IMG/VR virus record: IMGVR_UViG_3300008267_000668
Location: 1 to 35,499 of that record
Length of the DNA: 35,499 nt
Origin: a virus
Reading direction: 5' to 3' (one strand)
Of this stretch, positions 1-9,204 are shown one piece after another. The position numbers were made by a program, and so were the translations under genes. A model generated the notes under the pieces. It did no database searches and was not told the origin of the DNA. It saw only the letters and a program-made list of their open reading frames with translations. How positions within the stretch are numbered: the first letter of the stretch is position 1; every line of letters starts with the position of its first letter.

Positions 1-519
1 CAGACAATTGAGGTAGGTGGCCGCAAGCTACAGTTGACCACCTACACAACATGGGCAGAGCCGGAGAATCAGGTTACCTATCCCGCTGCTGCCGTTGGTG
101 CAGAGGCCGGCATCTATGACAGGAGCTTCACCCCCACGGTGGTGGAAACCTTGGACAAGGATGCACGGCTGGTGGTCACCTCAGAGTTCTCACAGAACAT
201 GCTTGTGGATGTGTGGGCCACTGATCCCAAGGAGCGATCCTATCTAACAGCCATGGTGGAAGAAGCACTGAACCCCGTTGAGTGGATGTACGGGTTTCGA
301 CTGATCCTGCCCTTCTACCATGGCGCAACTGCTGTTTATGAAATGCTGTCCAGCCAGTATCTGGACAGTAGTGATGATGCGCTGGCGAAGTACCGGCGTT
401 CCCAGTTTACGGTTCGGGGAACGATCACCGCTTACCGCGTCCTGAGTTTCCCTGCTGCGCGCCCCTCTGCCCGGTTGGACGATATAGGGGTGTCCGTGGT
501 ACTTCCTTCGACCAACTAG
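1..519 (+). CDS. Partial neck / tail-completion type protein (5' end outside window)
   Basis: The reading frame is open from base 1 with no ATG, so the gene almost certainly begins upstream; a TTG at 34 is only the first possible start inside the window. About 172 residues are visible, ending in TAG ten bases before the sheath gene. The visible part mixes beta-type sequence with the stretch FRLILPFYHGATAVYEML and has no signal peptide or membrane segment. A soluble protein directly upstream of a sheath gene is commonly a tail terminator, tail-completion or neck protein in contractile-tailed phages. That role is inferred from position only; I do not recognise a family motif. Confidence 0.6.
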   Translation, partial: QTIEVGGRKLQLTTYTTWAEPENQVTYPAAAVGAEAGIYDRSFTPTVVETLDKDARLVVTSEFSQNMLVDVWATDPKERSYLTAMVEEALNPVEWMYGFRLILPFYHGATAVYEMLSSQYLDSSDDALAKYRRSQFTVRGTITAYRVLSFPAARPSARLDDIGVSVVLPSTN

Positions 520-528
520 GAGTCTTCC

Positions 529-2484
529 ATGAGTTTCGTTCGTCGCTACACCAGCATGCCTTCTGCCGATGTGATCTCTCAGATCGAAGGCATCGTCATC
601 ATTGACCAGCCCATCCCGACCAACGTGCAGGGAGTCTCGACGGGCGTGGTTGGCATGGTTGGCGAGTTTGCTGACATGAAGTACGCCGTGTCGGTGGTGA
701 ATGGTGATGTGTCCACCAAGATCCAGCCGGTTGAGGTGGTTCCTGGTAGCGACCTGCTTGCCAAGGTGGGCGGATTCGACGAGACCCTTGGCGACTTTGG
801 TGGGGATGACGGCAACGGCTACGCTGCTCTGATCAACAAGCCTTGGGCGCGGTTGGTTGTGGCCACTGTGAATCTTGCCAGCCCCAAGGCCACCCGCGCA
901 TGGCGTGAGCTTCCGACCAATGTGGATGGAACCGCAACCCCGATCACCCCCGTGACGGCCGTAACCGTTCCTGCTGGCACGGTGTTCAAAGACACCAACG
1001 GGAAGTTGGTCAAGGTTGCGACATCGTTTACGTTTGAGTCGGATATCCCGTTTCTGACCGGAAACAATGCATCAATTCCGTTAGATACGGATGCTGTCGG
1101 TACAATTACTGTCACTGGTGCTGACTTTGCTGCTGCTGGTGTTAAGGTCGGAGATGCTGTTGTTTTGGGCAGCATCGGCGCAGGAACATATGCGGGAACA
1201 TATCGAATTGTAACCGTTGGATCGACAACTCTTTCAGTGCAGCAGCTTGATGGCTCCAACTTAAGCTGGCCGGCCTTGTCGGATATTTCATATCGCATTC
1301 ACCGTGCCGCTTCATTTGATACTGGTGGAAACACTGTTCTAACCAATACCTCTGGTTATACTCTTCCGGCACGTCCGCTGGAGGCTGTCGTTTCTGCTGC
1401 GGATTCAATGGATCCTGTGGTCGCTGCTCCTGCTGGATCGCTTTCAGCTTGGGAGCCTTTGTCCGGCTTGGTTCTTCGGGCACATCCAACGGCTGGACTG
1501 CCTTATGATGTCACCGTTCAGGCAGCCAATGCAGCAACCTCTACCGCGATTGAAACGCTGTACAAAAATGCACTGACCGCGATGTTGGCAGATGAGGATC
1601 CGATTGCGGATGTCTCCATCGTCTTTTCGGCGCGCACCTCGGATGACATCCGTACCGCGCTGCGCTCGCACGTTCGGACTGCATCCGCAACGGGTCGCGG
1701 CCGTGTGGCAGTGATCTCGCCCAAGCTGACCACGGTGTCGCTCACCACTGTGACCGGAAACACGGCAGAAGGTGTTGGTTACGCCCGTGACGAGCGCGTG
1801 ATCTACTGCTGGCCGGGGTTCCAGACGGTGATTGATGCCGCGCAGAACCTGCCCATCAAGCGCGCTGACGGAAGCACCTCCACGACCGGCAATGGCGTGT
1901 TGGATGTCCGTTCTGATGCCTACATGGCCAGCATTCTGTCCAATCTTGCCAGCGAACGGAACCCTGGGCAGTCGGCGGCCCCTGTTCCGACTTGCTTGCA
2001 GAGCGTGGTGGGTGTTCAGCTTGGCAGTGTGCCCAAGCTGAACATGGGCGACTACATCACCTTCCGTCAGTACGGTATTGCGGCCCCGCGCAAGGATCGT
2101 TCTTCGGGCTGGCAGTTCCAGAGCGGGATCACCACATCGCTGACGGCCAACCAGAAGAACATCAACCGGCGGCGCATGGCCGATGAGGTGCAGGACAGCT
2201 TGGCAGCGCTGTACGAGAAGTTCAGCAAGCTGCCGCTGACGATTGCGCTCAAAGACCAGATCGATTCGGAGACGGTTGCCTATTTCAACGGCCTTCTGTC
2301 CCCCAACAATCCGGCAGCGCAGCGGATTGAGGGCTTCCTTGTGGACAGCAAGAGCGGCAACACTGCTTCGCTGAACGCGCAGGGGATCTATGTGGTCATC
2401 ACCAAGGTTCGGATGCTTGGGATGGCAGATGACATCGTGATCCAGAGCGAGGTTGGCCCGACCGTTTCGGTTACTGTGGCCTAA
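529..2484 (+). CDS. Tail sheath protein
   Basis: A 651-residue protein, the contractile outer tail layer that rearranges on infection to drive the tube into the host. The C-terminal part (about residues 540-651) has the typical sheath signature: INRRRMADEVQDSLAALYEK, then a region ending in VITKVRMLGMADDIVIQSEV, like the conserved sheath C-terminal domain that links neighbouring subunits. The N-terminus (YTSMPSADVISQIEGIVII) also fits. Residues about 140-320 look like an inserted, probably surface-exposed beta domain rich in T, V, A and G. The DNA there is clearly less GC-rich (45-50% in hand-counted 60-base lines) than the conserved C-terminal part (57-58%). Start ATG 529 follows AGGAG at a good distance. 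The tube gene, usually the next gene, lies far downstream at 18238. Confidence 0.88.
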   Translation: MSFVRRYTSMPSADVISQIEGIVIIDQPIPTNVQGVSTGVVGMVGEFADMKYAVSVVNGDVSTKIQPVEVVPGSDLLAKVGGFDETLGDFGGDDGNGYAALINKPWARLVVATVNLASPKATRAWRELPTNVDGTATPITPVTAVTVPAGTVFKDTNGKLVKVATSFTFESDIPFLTGNNASIPLDTDAVGTITVTGADFAAAGVKVGDAVVLGSIGAGTYAGTYRIVTVGSTTLSVQQLDGSNLSWPALSDISYRIHRAASFDTGGNTVLTNTSGYTLPARPLEAVVSAADSMDPVVAAPAGSLSAWEPLSGLVLRAHPTAGLPYDVTVQAANAATSTAIETLYKNALTAMLADEDPIADVSIVFSARTSDDIRTALRSHVRTASATGRGRVAVISPKLTTVSLTTVTGNTAEGVGYARDERVIYCWPGFQTVIDAAQNLPIKRADGSTSTTGNGVLDVRSDAYMASILSNLASERNPGQSAAPVPTCLQSVVGVQLGSVPKLNMGDYITFRQYGIAAPRKDRSSGWQFQSGITTSLTANQKNINRRRMADEVQDSLAALYEKFSKLPLTIALKDQIDSETVAYFNGLLSPNNPAAQRIEGFLVDSKSGNTASLNAQGIYVVITKVRMLGMADDIVIQSEVGPTVSVTVA

Positions 2485-2522
2485 TTCCTGCTGTCCCATT
2501 CCACTGATTTTGAGGCTGGCCG

Positions 2523-5500
2523 ATGCCTAAAGCACTGATAACGAACAACACCTCCTCGCCGGTAACACTCCCGCTTCCATACATGGGGGTGCTGCCGGCA
2601 GGCGGGGCAACGGTTGTAAACGACTCGGCTGCCTATGTGGTGGATCGCATCCTCCAAACGCCCGGAGCGCGAACCGTTCTGTCTGTTCGCACGGTGCCTG
2701 AGGACCAGAAGACAGATGGTGCCGTTCGTCCAATAGCAGCCCAGAAGATTACGGATGCTATGGAGGTCACCACCGTCAATCTGAGTCTCAACAATCAGCG
2801 GATCATCAACGTTGCGGATCCTATTGACCCGCAGGATGTGGCTACCAAGCAGTATGTGGATACCCATGGCGGCGGTGGGGGCGGCGGCAGTGGCACCGTC
2901 ACTTCTATCACGGCAGGTACGGGTCTGACGGGTGGTACCATCACGGTTGCGGGTACCATTGCTGTAGACTTTGGAACTACTGCCGGAAAGGTGACACAGG
3001 GTAACGATGCGCGGCTGAATCCTGTCCCAGGTTCGGCTGGTGCTATCGTTTATGATAACGGTACCGTTTACGCTCGCCTTGCTGTTGGTTCTATCGGGCA
3101 GGTTCTCAAGGTTGGTTCAGGTGGCGTGCCTGAGTGGAGTGCAGATTCAACCATCCCTACTGGACCGGCTGGTGGATCGCTCTCTGGCACTTATCCCAAC
3201 CCGACCATTGCTACGGGTGCAATCACCAACAGCATGGTTGCGGCTGGCGCTGGAATCCTGACCAGCAAGCTCTCCGGCTTGTTGACAGACATCCCCAACA
3301 ACGGGTTGTCTGCCTTCGCGGCAGCCAGTACGCAGGTGGTGCGGACCTATTACGTCACGGTCAACGGTAACGACACCACGGGAACCGGCTCTATCTCGGC
3401 CCCGTTTGCCTCCATCCAGAAGGCGCATGATGTTGCTGTAACGGCCTATCCTAGCAACGAGATGGTGCTGATCGATGTTGGCCCAGGATCGTTCACGGGC
3501 AGCGTCAACATCACTCGCTTCAATACGCTGGTGCAGGGACAGGGCCATCGAGCAGAGATGCTTGCCACTCAGGTGGTAGGCGATGTCACGGTTAATCCCT
3601 CGACGGCCACACAGAAGTACAGCCACCTTGTTGGCCTTGCCGGTATGTTCATCACGCCGGTATCGGGAAACACCGCTCCGGGCATCAAGGCAACGGGTTC
3701 GGGCCTCTATTCGTTGATCGTCAACGACTGCTATGTGACGACAAACAATGCAGCCGCTACCGCCAACTCGGTAGCGTGTGACGCAACCAACCTTCAGCGT
3801 CCTCGCCTGCTGATCAACGATTCGATCCTGACTATAGCGACGGCAGGCCCGAATATCGTTCAGCTTGATGGTGGCGATGTTCGGATAAACAACACCCAGA
3901 TCCTGCAAGGTTCGTCGGTTATCGTGGGTAGCGCTGGCACGGGCATCGTGGTGGCTAACGCTGCCACGTTGTGGCTGAACGGGTCGCTTGTAGAGACGCA
4001 AACCAATGGCCCCGGCATCAATGCAACGGGATCCTCGGCAGGTGTGAAGCTGATCCTGACCGGATCCAGCGTGACAACCAACTACACGGGCGTTCTGGAC
4101 ACGTCTCATGGCGTGTTGGTCAACAACGCGGCAGGGGTGGCGGCGTTCATCTATCAGACCACCTTCGGGGTGGCTGATACCTCGGCAGCGGTTTACGCTA
4201 TCACTGGATCTGCGCCTGCGGTGGTTGTGTATGGGGAGCTGACCTTCCAGCCGGGAACCAATAGCGCGATTGCCTCAGCAGTTACGCTCACCCCGATGGT
4301 TGAGAAGCACGCAACACTGAACCTTCCCAGCCTGACGGCATCGTTGCCGTTGCAGCTGGATGCCAACAAGAACGTGGTGGCGCAAGCTCTTGATATGAGC
4401 TTGCTGACGGGAACCTTGCCTGTCTCAAAGGGAGGCACAGGGATCTCTACTATCGGCGGCAACGGCACAGTGGCCTACAGCAACGGTACTACGCTGGCCT
4501 ACACCGACGCAGGGTTGGCAGGGTATCCGCTCCTGTCTGTTGGCGCAGGAAAGCCTCAGTTTGCTGCTTTGGATCTTGGGACAGGCGCAGTCACAGGCAT
4601 TTTGCCTAAGACAGCTCAGGCTGCTCAGGATGTGGCTGGTGACGTTACTGGCACCACCACTGCTACAACGGTAGAGAAGATTCAAGGTCGCACCGTTGAT
4701 GCAACGGCTCCCACCTCGGGTCAGGCGCTGGTGTGGTCTGGTTCTGCATGGGCACCTGCTACAATCTCCCCAGGTGGTGGAGGAGGAGGCGGCGGCGGTG
4801 GGCTAACCTACTACATGAACTATAGTGTTGCGGGTGATGCGCCGCTTCCTTCGGTGAATGCCAAGGAAATGTCGCTCATTTATAACACCGGGGGACAGGT
4901 CAATACCGGCGCCGTTACCGCACCTCAAGGCACCTATGCCACGCTGGCAGAGTTTGTCACTGATTTGAGCCAGCCCGGTGCTACTACGATTTCGCCTGGA
5001 AACTGGGACATCGCGGTCTACTTGAATCTTGGAACTGGTGCGAACAACACCTTTTTCCGTGCGCGTGTGTTCAAGTGGGATGGGTCTACTCTGACAGAGC
5101 TGTCTACATCCCCCTCGGATGATGTGGCTATTTCATCTACAGCGCAGCCCGAAATCTACACGGCAACTCTGTACATTGAGCAAACGACTCTGACGGCAAC
5201 GGAGCGCCTAGTTGTTCGGCTAGAGATCACCTGCGCAACTTCAGCCCCCCGTTCGGTGCTGGGCTACTTCGGCGGCAACACTCCGTCGCATGTTCACAGC
5301 ACCATTGGCGCTCCTGGTGGCACGGGACTGGTCAAGGTTGTAGACGGGATTGTTCAGGCTCCGGCATCCCTGCTTGTGAATGCTGACGTTTCTAGCCTAA
5401 CGGGTGGTACACAGGGAGGAATTCCCTACTTCAATAGCGCCACTTCACTTGCCTCGACTTCGACTCTCAACAACTACGCCATCGTCTTTGGTGGCGGGTT

Positions 5501-6884
5501 GACAGCTCCTCCTGCCACTGGCGTGGGCCTCGGAACTAGCACTCAGGTTCTGCATGGTAACGCTTCTGGCTATCCGACTTGGGGCGCAGTCAGCCTGACA
5601 TCAGATGTGACAGGCATCCTGCCGATTGCTAACGGCGGCAGTGGAATCACCTCGGCAGGCGCAGCCGGTACGGTTGTTTACAGCACCGGAAGTGCGCTTG
5701 ATTTTTCGGCAGTAGGTACATTAGGGCAGATTCTGACCAGCGGAGGATCTGGCGCTCCTGTTTGGATCTCTACTGTTCCAATTGCTAATGGCGGAACCAA
5801 TAGCATTGCGCTTCCGACTGCTGGGGGTGTGTCGTACGGAACCGGAACCGCATATGCCTTTACTGCATCGGGCATCACAGGTCAGGTACTCACAAGCAAC
5901 GGAACAAGCGCTCCTACTTGGGGCACCTCCATTGGAGCATCGGGAAGCAATGTCACGATAGCTGGCCGGGATGTTGGAACTGCTGTTGCAGCCACCATCA
6001 CAGGCGCAAGCTACGCTTTCACAGCCACCACTCCGGTGATCCGCGTTACCAGCACCCCTGTTGGAACAACGACACTTACCTCTACGCCTACGATTGCAGT
6101 CTCGTCGATAACCGATGGCACGCGCCTGACACTTATCAACGAAACGTCCAATCCTTTTGTGTTGCAGGATGATGGCACGCTGTCTGGTAGCAAGGTTCAA
6201 CTGGGAGGTGTAACCCAGCGCACTTTGACTCAGTGGCAGTCAATCGACCTGATCTACTCCAACGGATTCTGGATTGAACGTGCGGTTGGTGGGTCGGGTA
6301 CAATTCAAACAGTAACTGCCTCAGCGCCCTTGGCTGCATCGGCTGGTGCATCCCCTAACATTTCGCTTACTGGCGTAGTTGGGGTTGCCAATGGGGGTAC
6401 GGGGGCAAGCTCTCTGACTGCAAATGCCGTTCTGCTTGGAAACGGCACATCTGCGGTTCAGGTTGTTGCACCTGGAACTTCTGGCAACATACTTACAAGC
6501 AACGGAACCACTTGGGTCAGCTCGGCGCGAGCTGCTATTCCTTACGATGTGGCTGGCATGGTGGCAGGAAAGCCCCCGGCAAGTGCAAAGGTGTTCTACT
6601 TTAAGGCCACCCGTGCATTCACGCTGTCTGCCACTGCGGCTGATCATGTATTCACAGCAGCCACGGGCGCTACAGGAACATCCACCTTTACGGTCTACAA
6701 GAATGCATTGCAGATTCTGACGGCCACGTTTGCGTCCGGTGGAGCAAGCCCGCAAGTGGCAACCATCAGCGCCATCACTAACAATACGATTGCGGTGGGT
6801 GATGTGATTTCTGTGGTGGCACCTGCCTCCGAAGATGGGACTTTGGCAGATGTGTATTGGACCCTGAGCGGTTCATTGGCATAG
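2523..6884 (+). CDS. Large modular tail fibre / adhesin with beta-helix
   Basis: A 1453-residue virion fibre. Modules in order: an N-terminal anchor (1-45) shared with the genes at 6959 and 9205; the fibre motif DPQDVATKQYVD near 102-113, then a poly-Gly linker; GTG/TGL fibre repeats and a PTGPAGGSLSGTYPNP linker (about 212-227); a likely right-handed beta-helix opening with YYVTVNGNDTTGTGSISAPF (about 276-295) and running to about 590; GGTG-type repeats; a second poly-Gly linker near 752-760; a beta-sandwich-like domain (about 763-935); more GGTG repeats; a module near 1181-1256 that recurs at the C-terminus of the 29236 gene; and a C-terminal tip domain (about 1340-1453) of a kind common at phage fibre ends. 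Start ATG 2523 follows GAGG at 2512. It probably binds the host surface; the receptor is unknown. Confidence 0.82.
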   Translation: MPKALITNNTSSPVTLPLPYMGVLPAGGATVVNDSAAYVVDRILQTPGARTVLSVRTVPEDQKTDGAVRPIAAQKITDAMEVTTVNLSLNNQRIINVADPIDPQDVATKQYVDTHGGGGGGGSGTVTSITAGTGLTGGTITVAGTIAVDFGTTAGKVTQGNDARLNPVPGSAGAIVYDNGTVYARLAVGSIGQVLKVGSGGVPEWSADSTIPTGPAGGSLSGTYPNPTIATGAITNSMVAAGAGILTSKLSGLLTDIPNNGLSAFAAASTQVVRTYYVTVNGNDTTGTGSISAPFASIQKAHDVAVTAYPSNEMVLIDVGPGSFTGSVNITRFNTLVQGQGHRAEMLATQVVGDVTVNPSTATQKYSHLVGLAGMFITPVSGNTAPGIKATGSGLYSLIVNDCYVTTNNAAATANSVACDATNLQRPRLLINDSILTIATAGPNIVQLDGGDVRINNTQILQGSSVIVGSAGTGIVVANAATLWLNGSLVETQTNGPGINATGSSAGVKLILTGSSVTTNYTGVLDTSHGVLVNNAAGVAAFIYQTTFGVADTSAAVYAITGSAPAVVVYGELTFQPGTNSAIASAVTLTPMVEKHATLNLPSLTASLPLQLDANKNVVAQALDMSLLTGTLPVSKGGTGISTIGGNGTVAYSNGTTLAYTDAGLAGYPLLSVGAGKPQFAALDLGTGAVTGILPKTAQAAQDVAGDVTGTTTATTVEKIQGRTVDATAPTSGQALVWSGSAWAPATISPGGGGGGGGGGLTYYMNYSVAGDAPLPSVNAKEMSLIYNTGGQVNTGAVTAPQGTYATLAEFVTDLSQPGATTISPGNWDIAVYLNLGTGANNTFFRARVFKWDGSTLTELSTSPSDDVAISSTAQPEIYTATLYIEQTTLTATERLVVRLEITCATSAPRSVLGYFGGNTPSHVHSTIGAPGGTGLVKVVDGIVQAPASLLVNADVSSLTGGTQGGIPYFNSATSLASTSTLNNYAIVFGGGLTAPPATGVGLGTSTQVLHGNASGYPTWGAVSLTSDVTGILPIANGGSGITSAGAAGTVVYSTGSALDFSAVGTLGQILTSGGSGAPVWISTVPIANGGTNSIALPTAGGVSYGTGTAYAFTASGITGQVLTSNGTSAPTWGTSIGASGSNVTIAGRDVGTAVAATITGASYAFTATTPVIRVTSTPVGTTTLTSTPTIAVSSITDGTRLTLINETSNPFVLQDDGTLSGSKVQLGGVTQRTLTQWQSIDLIYSNGFWIERAVGGSGTIQTVTASAPLAASAGASPNISLTGVVGVANGGTGASSLTANAVLLGNGTSAVQVVAPGTSGNILTSNGTTWVSSARAAIPYDVAGMVAGKPPASAKVFYFKATRAFTLSATAADHVFTAATGATGTSTFTVYKNALQILTATFASGGASPQVATISAITNNTIAVGDVISVVAPASEDGTLADVYWTLSGSLA

Positions 6885-6903
6885 GGCGGGTAATCATGTA
6901 GCG

Positions 6904-6942
6904 GCTAGGCACGGTGCGTCCGCACACCGTGGCGTGTCTAGC
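6904..6942 (+). promoter_or_regulatory. Imperfect stem-loop upstream of the second fibre gene
   Basis: GCTAG (6904-6908) pairs with CTAGC (6938-6942), and the inner arms CACGGTG (6910-6916) and CACCGTG (6925-6931) pair perfectly around an eight-base loop. There is no T run, so it is not a classical terminator. It sits just before the AAGAGG ribosome-binding site (6946-6951) of the next gene and may protect or process mRNA, or tune translation. Confidence 0.45.
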
Positions 6943-6958
6943 ACTAAGAGGCGCGCAG

Positions 6959-7870
6959 GTGAAAACCCTTATCCGAAACAACACTCAAAGCCCTGTTCAC
7001 CTTCCCTTGCCCTACACCGGCATTCTGACAGCCGGTGAGGGCGTGGTTGTGGATGAGCCTACCTCCGAGGTTTCGCAGGCGCTGTTTGACGGCAAGAAGG
7101 CATCCTTGGCCAACCTGTTCGTTTTGAGCAGCGCACCTTTAGGCGCTCCTGTTGGTGCCAGCACGCGAACATCCGCAGCTCGCAAGATCGGGTTGGCGTT
7201 GGCCAGATCCACTGTGGACATCGAAGTCAACAACGTTCGATTGCGAAAGGTGGGGACGCCTACAGAGGACACAGACGCCACCAACAAGGTCTATGTCGAT
7301 GGGGTGCGGCAGGGGCTTCAATCGCAGATTGCTGCCATCCCTACATGGGTCTTCGGTGAGCGGTATTTCGAGCTGGGGAACGCATCCACAGGTGTCTGGT
7401 ACGTCACGGTGACTGCTAGAGCGGCAACGCCCAGCGCGCTCAATGGCCTGAGCGCATCCAAGCACAGCAGCTCTGTGGCGGGAGAGCTTGGCACTTTTTC
7501 GGTGTCACTTCAGTGTCCCCCTGATGTGGTCATCCAATCAGTGACTCTGTTTACCTACACTCGCAAGGAGACGCAGCCTCGCATTGTCCTGATGATGGAC
7601 AACCCGCAAGGGGCGAGGCAGGCCCATCGGTTTGTGCGCCCCAGCGTGATGCAGTTCCCACCGACCAACGCGCAGCAGATCCTGCCCACGGTGTCAGTGG
7701 CAGATGTCAACGGGGCGGTGCCTGCGACCTACGGCATCGTTGGGCAGCTGGATCCGACTGTGGCCTATCCGAAGATCCGCATCGTGGCGACCGGCTTTTT
7801 TGCAGCAGGTGCCAACACGGTGAGCGATCACTACTACAACAAGCCCCAGTCGCTGGTGGTTCAGTTCTAG
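6959..7870 (+). CDS. Fibre / adhesin with shared N-terminal anchor
   Basis: A 303-residue protein read from GTG 6959. I chose this start over the upstream GTG at 6914 because it follows AAGAGG at 7 bases, and because the protein then begins VKTLIRNNTQSPVHLPLPY, aligning from the first residue with the 2523 fibre N-terminus; the 6914 start also lies inside the stem-loop. Residues 1-45 form the shared anchor. EDTDATNKVYVDG near residue 105-117 matches the fibre motif DPQDVATKQYVD in the 2523 protein. The remaining ~180 residues are beta-rich and unique here, likely a separate head domain. It probably docks to the same virion site as the other two anchor-bearing proteins. Confidence 0.72.
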   Translation: MKTLIRNNTQSPVHLPLPYTGILTAGEGVVVDEPTSEVSQALFDGKKASLANLFVLSSAPLGAPVGASTRTSAARKIGLALARSTVDIEVNNVRLRKVGTPTEDTDATNKVYVDGVRQGLQSQIAAIPTWVFGERYFELGNASTGVWYVTVTARAATPSALNGLSASKHSSSVAGELGTFSVSLQCPPDVVIQSVTLFTYTRKETQPRIVLMMDNPQGARQAHRFVRPSVMQFPPTNAQQILPTVSVADVNGAVPATYGIVGQLDPTVAYPKIRIVATGFFAAGANTVSDHYYNKPQSLVVQF

Positions 7871-7880
7871 GGAGTGCGGA

Positions 7881-8678
7881 ATGGACCGTCCGGTGATTCT
7901 GGGGTTTGTGCCAACAGCAGCAGCAAGTTCCGGCAGCATGTGGGAGGTAGTTGCCAGCGTGGATGATCCGCTGGAGTGTCATGACGGTTGGATGGTGGCC
8001 AAGGGTGACGTTGTGTTCCTTGACCAGCGCGCCTCGGTGTCGGCACCCGGAACAGTGGGGCGGTACATCGTCGAGGACGTTCTAAGCGCATCCAGCCGGA
8101 TCATTCGGGTCTATCTCTCATGGGGATCGGTGAGCGTGCCTGTGGCTCCCATGGAGTGCCTTGGGAAGCGCGGTTATCTGGCGCAGCCGGTGGGGATCTC
8201 GGGAGCGGTGCAGCATCCCACCCAGCAGACCATTCTGGTGTCACAGCCGGTGATCGACTTGGCCAAACAGGTCGATGCCCTGAACGGGGAAGGTGGAGGA
8301 CCGGATGGCGGCACCGGGGTGGCGGGTTCGCAGACGAGGACGTTCTCAACGACGGAGGCTCTGTCTTTTGGCCAGTGCTTTGCGGTGCGTCCTGATGGAA
8401 AGGCTGTCCTGGCATCTCCCCAAGATCCAACGCGCATGCCCGTGGTTGGTCTTGTTCTAGAACGCTCCGGCAGTGTGATGAAGGGACAACTGGGAGGAGA
8501 GTTCCAAGGAAGTGCAGGGCTGGTACCTGGGCTGCCTGTTTGGGTGGGAGACTCCGGCTTGCCCGTATCCAATATCGGGGGCATAACCCTTCCAGCGGCG
8601 ATGCAGCTGCTCGGAGTGGCCTTGTCGAGTACCGACATCTCACTGGCGATTACGGGTCAGGTGACACGCAGGTCTTAG
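7881..8678 (+). CDS. Virion-associated beta protein of unknown function
   Basis: A 265-residue soluble protein with ATG 7881 behind GGGAG. It has two halves: residues 1-125 are beta-rich (SWGSVSVPVAPMECLGKRGY), and residues 155-262 resemble a small virion beta-barrel (valuable landmarks are FGQCFAVRPDGKAVLAS and GLVPGLPVWVGDSGLPV). A similar pattern of alternating G and V turns appears in the proteins at 29236 (about residues 135-265) and 14067 (C-terminus). A Gly-rich linker near 135-147 joins the halves. I infer a fibre-associated or decoration-type part because it sits among fibre genes; no specific family is recognised. Confidence 0.6.
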   Translation: MDRPVILGFVPTAAASSGSMWEVVASVDDPLECHDGWMVAKGDVVFLDQRASVSAPGTVGRYIVEDVLSASSRIIRVYLSWGSVSVPVAPMECLGKRGYLAQPVGISGAVQHPTQQTILVSQPVIDLAKQVDALNGEGGGPDGGTGVAGSQTRTFSTTEALSFGQCFAVRPDGKAVLASPQDPTRMPVVGLVLERSGSVMKGQLGGEFQGSAGLVPGLPVWVGDSGLPVSNIGGITLPAAMQLLGVALSSTDISLAITGQVTRRS

Positions 8679-8750
8679 AGGATTTGGGAAAGGTTGGCCG
8701 TTGGTTCGCGTGAAAGCGACGGCAGTGGTACTCTTGAACCTGCTCGCTGG

Positions 8751-8787
8751 GAAGTCCGCCCCCAGCAGCAGTAGGAGGGCGGATTTC
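8751..8787 (+). promoter_or_regulatory. Hairpin covering the ribosome-binding site of the 8788 gene
   Basis: GAAGTCCGCCC (8751-8761) pairs with GGGCGGATTTC (8777-8787), eleven pairs with a single G-U, around a 15-base loop. The ribosome-binding site AGGAGG (8773-8778) lies half in the loop and half in the stem, and the ATG directly follows the stem. Such a fold should limit ribosome access until it is opened by translation, a protein or a partner RNA. Confidence 0.6.
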
Positions 8788-9192
8788 ATGGCAAGCACAG
8801 CAAAGCCCCGCCGACCCAAGAAGGCTCTCCCGGTTGATCCGGTGATTGAGCCGTCTGTTGTGGTCGAGGCGCATGTGGAGCAGGAAGTCACAGCACGCCC
8901 TACTCGCGTTGACCTTTCGGATCTGTGGGTTATGCGCCTCGCGCAGCAGGAAAAGCGGGCAGCTTTGGCAGAGGCTGAGGTTGCGCGCATCTCCAAGCTG
9001 TACGTTTTGCAGGCTATTGACCCAAAGGGTCGAGTGCTGGCACTTGAAAAGAAGCAGGCCACCGCGCAGCACCAAGCGGAACAGGCCGAGAATCGCGCCT
9101 TGCTGACCCGGAAGACCATTGAGGGAAAGCTGGGCCGCAAGCTGGAAGGGCTGTCGATTGACCCTGAGACGGGCGAGATCGTCCAGCCGTAG
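8788..9192 (+). CDS. Small coiled-coil protein between fibre genes
   Basis: A 134-residue soluble protein. ATG 8788 is preferred to the in-frame TTG at 8701 because AGGAGG lies ten bases upstream. The first ~45 residues are basic then acidic and low in complexity (ASTAKPRRPKKALPVDP). Residues ~50-115 are rich in A, E, K, Q and L and are predicted by eye to form a long helix or coiled coil (QQEKRAALAEAEVARISKLY). The C-terminus GLSIDPETGEIVQP looks ordered. It lies between two fibre genes and could be a fibre chaperone or scaffold, but no family is recognised. Its translation is probably tuned by the hairpin over its ribosome-binding site. Confidence 0.65.
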   Translation: MASTAKPRRPKKALPVDPVIEPSVVVEAHVEQEVTARPTRVDLSDLWVMRLAQQEKRAALAEAEVARISKLYVLQAIDPKGRVLALEKKQATAQHQAEQAENRALLTRKTIEGKLGRKLEGLSIDPETGEIVQP

Positions 9193-9204
9193 GAGATTGA
9201 GACC

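Noticed and set aside
1444-2499. 351-codon - strand open frame opposite the sheath
   Set aside because: It overlaps the conserved sheath region fully, has no ribosome-binding site and a composition typical of antisense shadows (rich in R, H, G).
3147-4109. 320-codon - strand open frame opposite the large fibre
   Set aside because: It is a shadow of the fibre beta-helix, with the same argument as above.
6895-6900. Minimal start-stop ORF (ATG TAG) before the second fibre gene
   Set aside because: No ribosome-binding site is placed for it and nothing else supports a regulatory role; it is likely chance.
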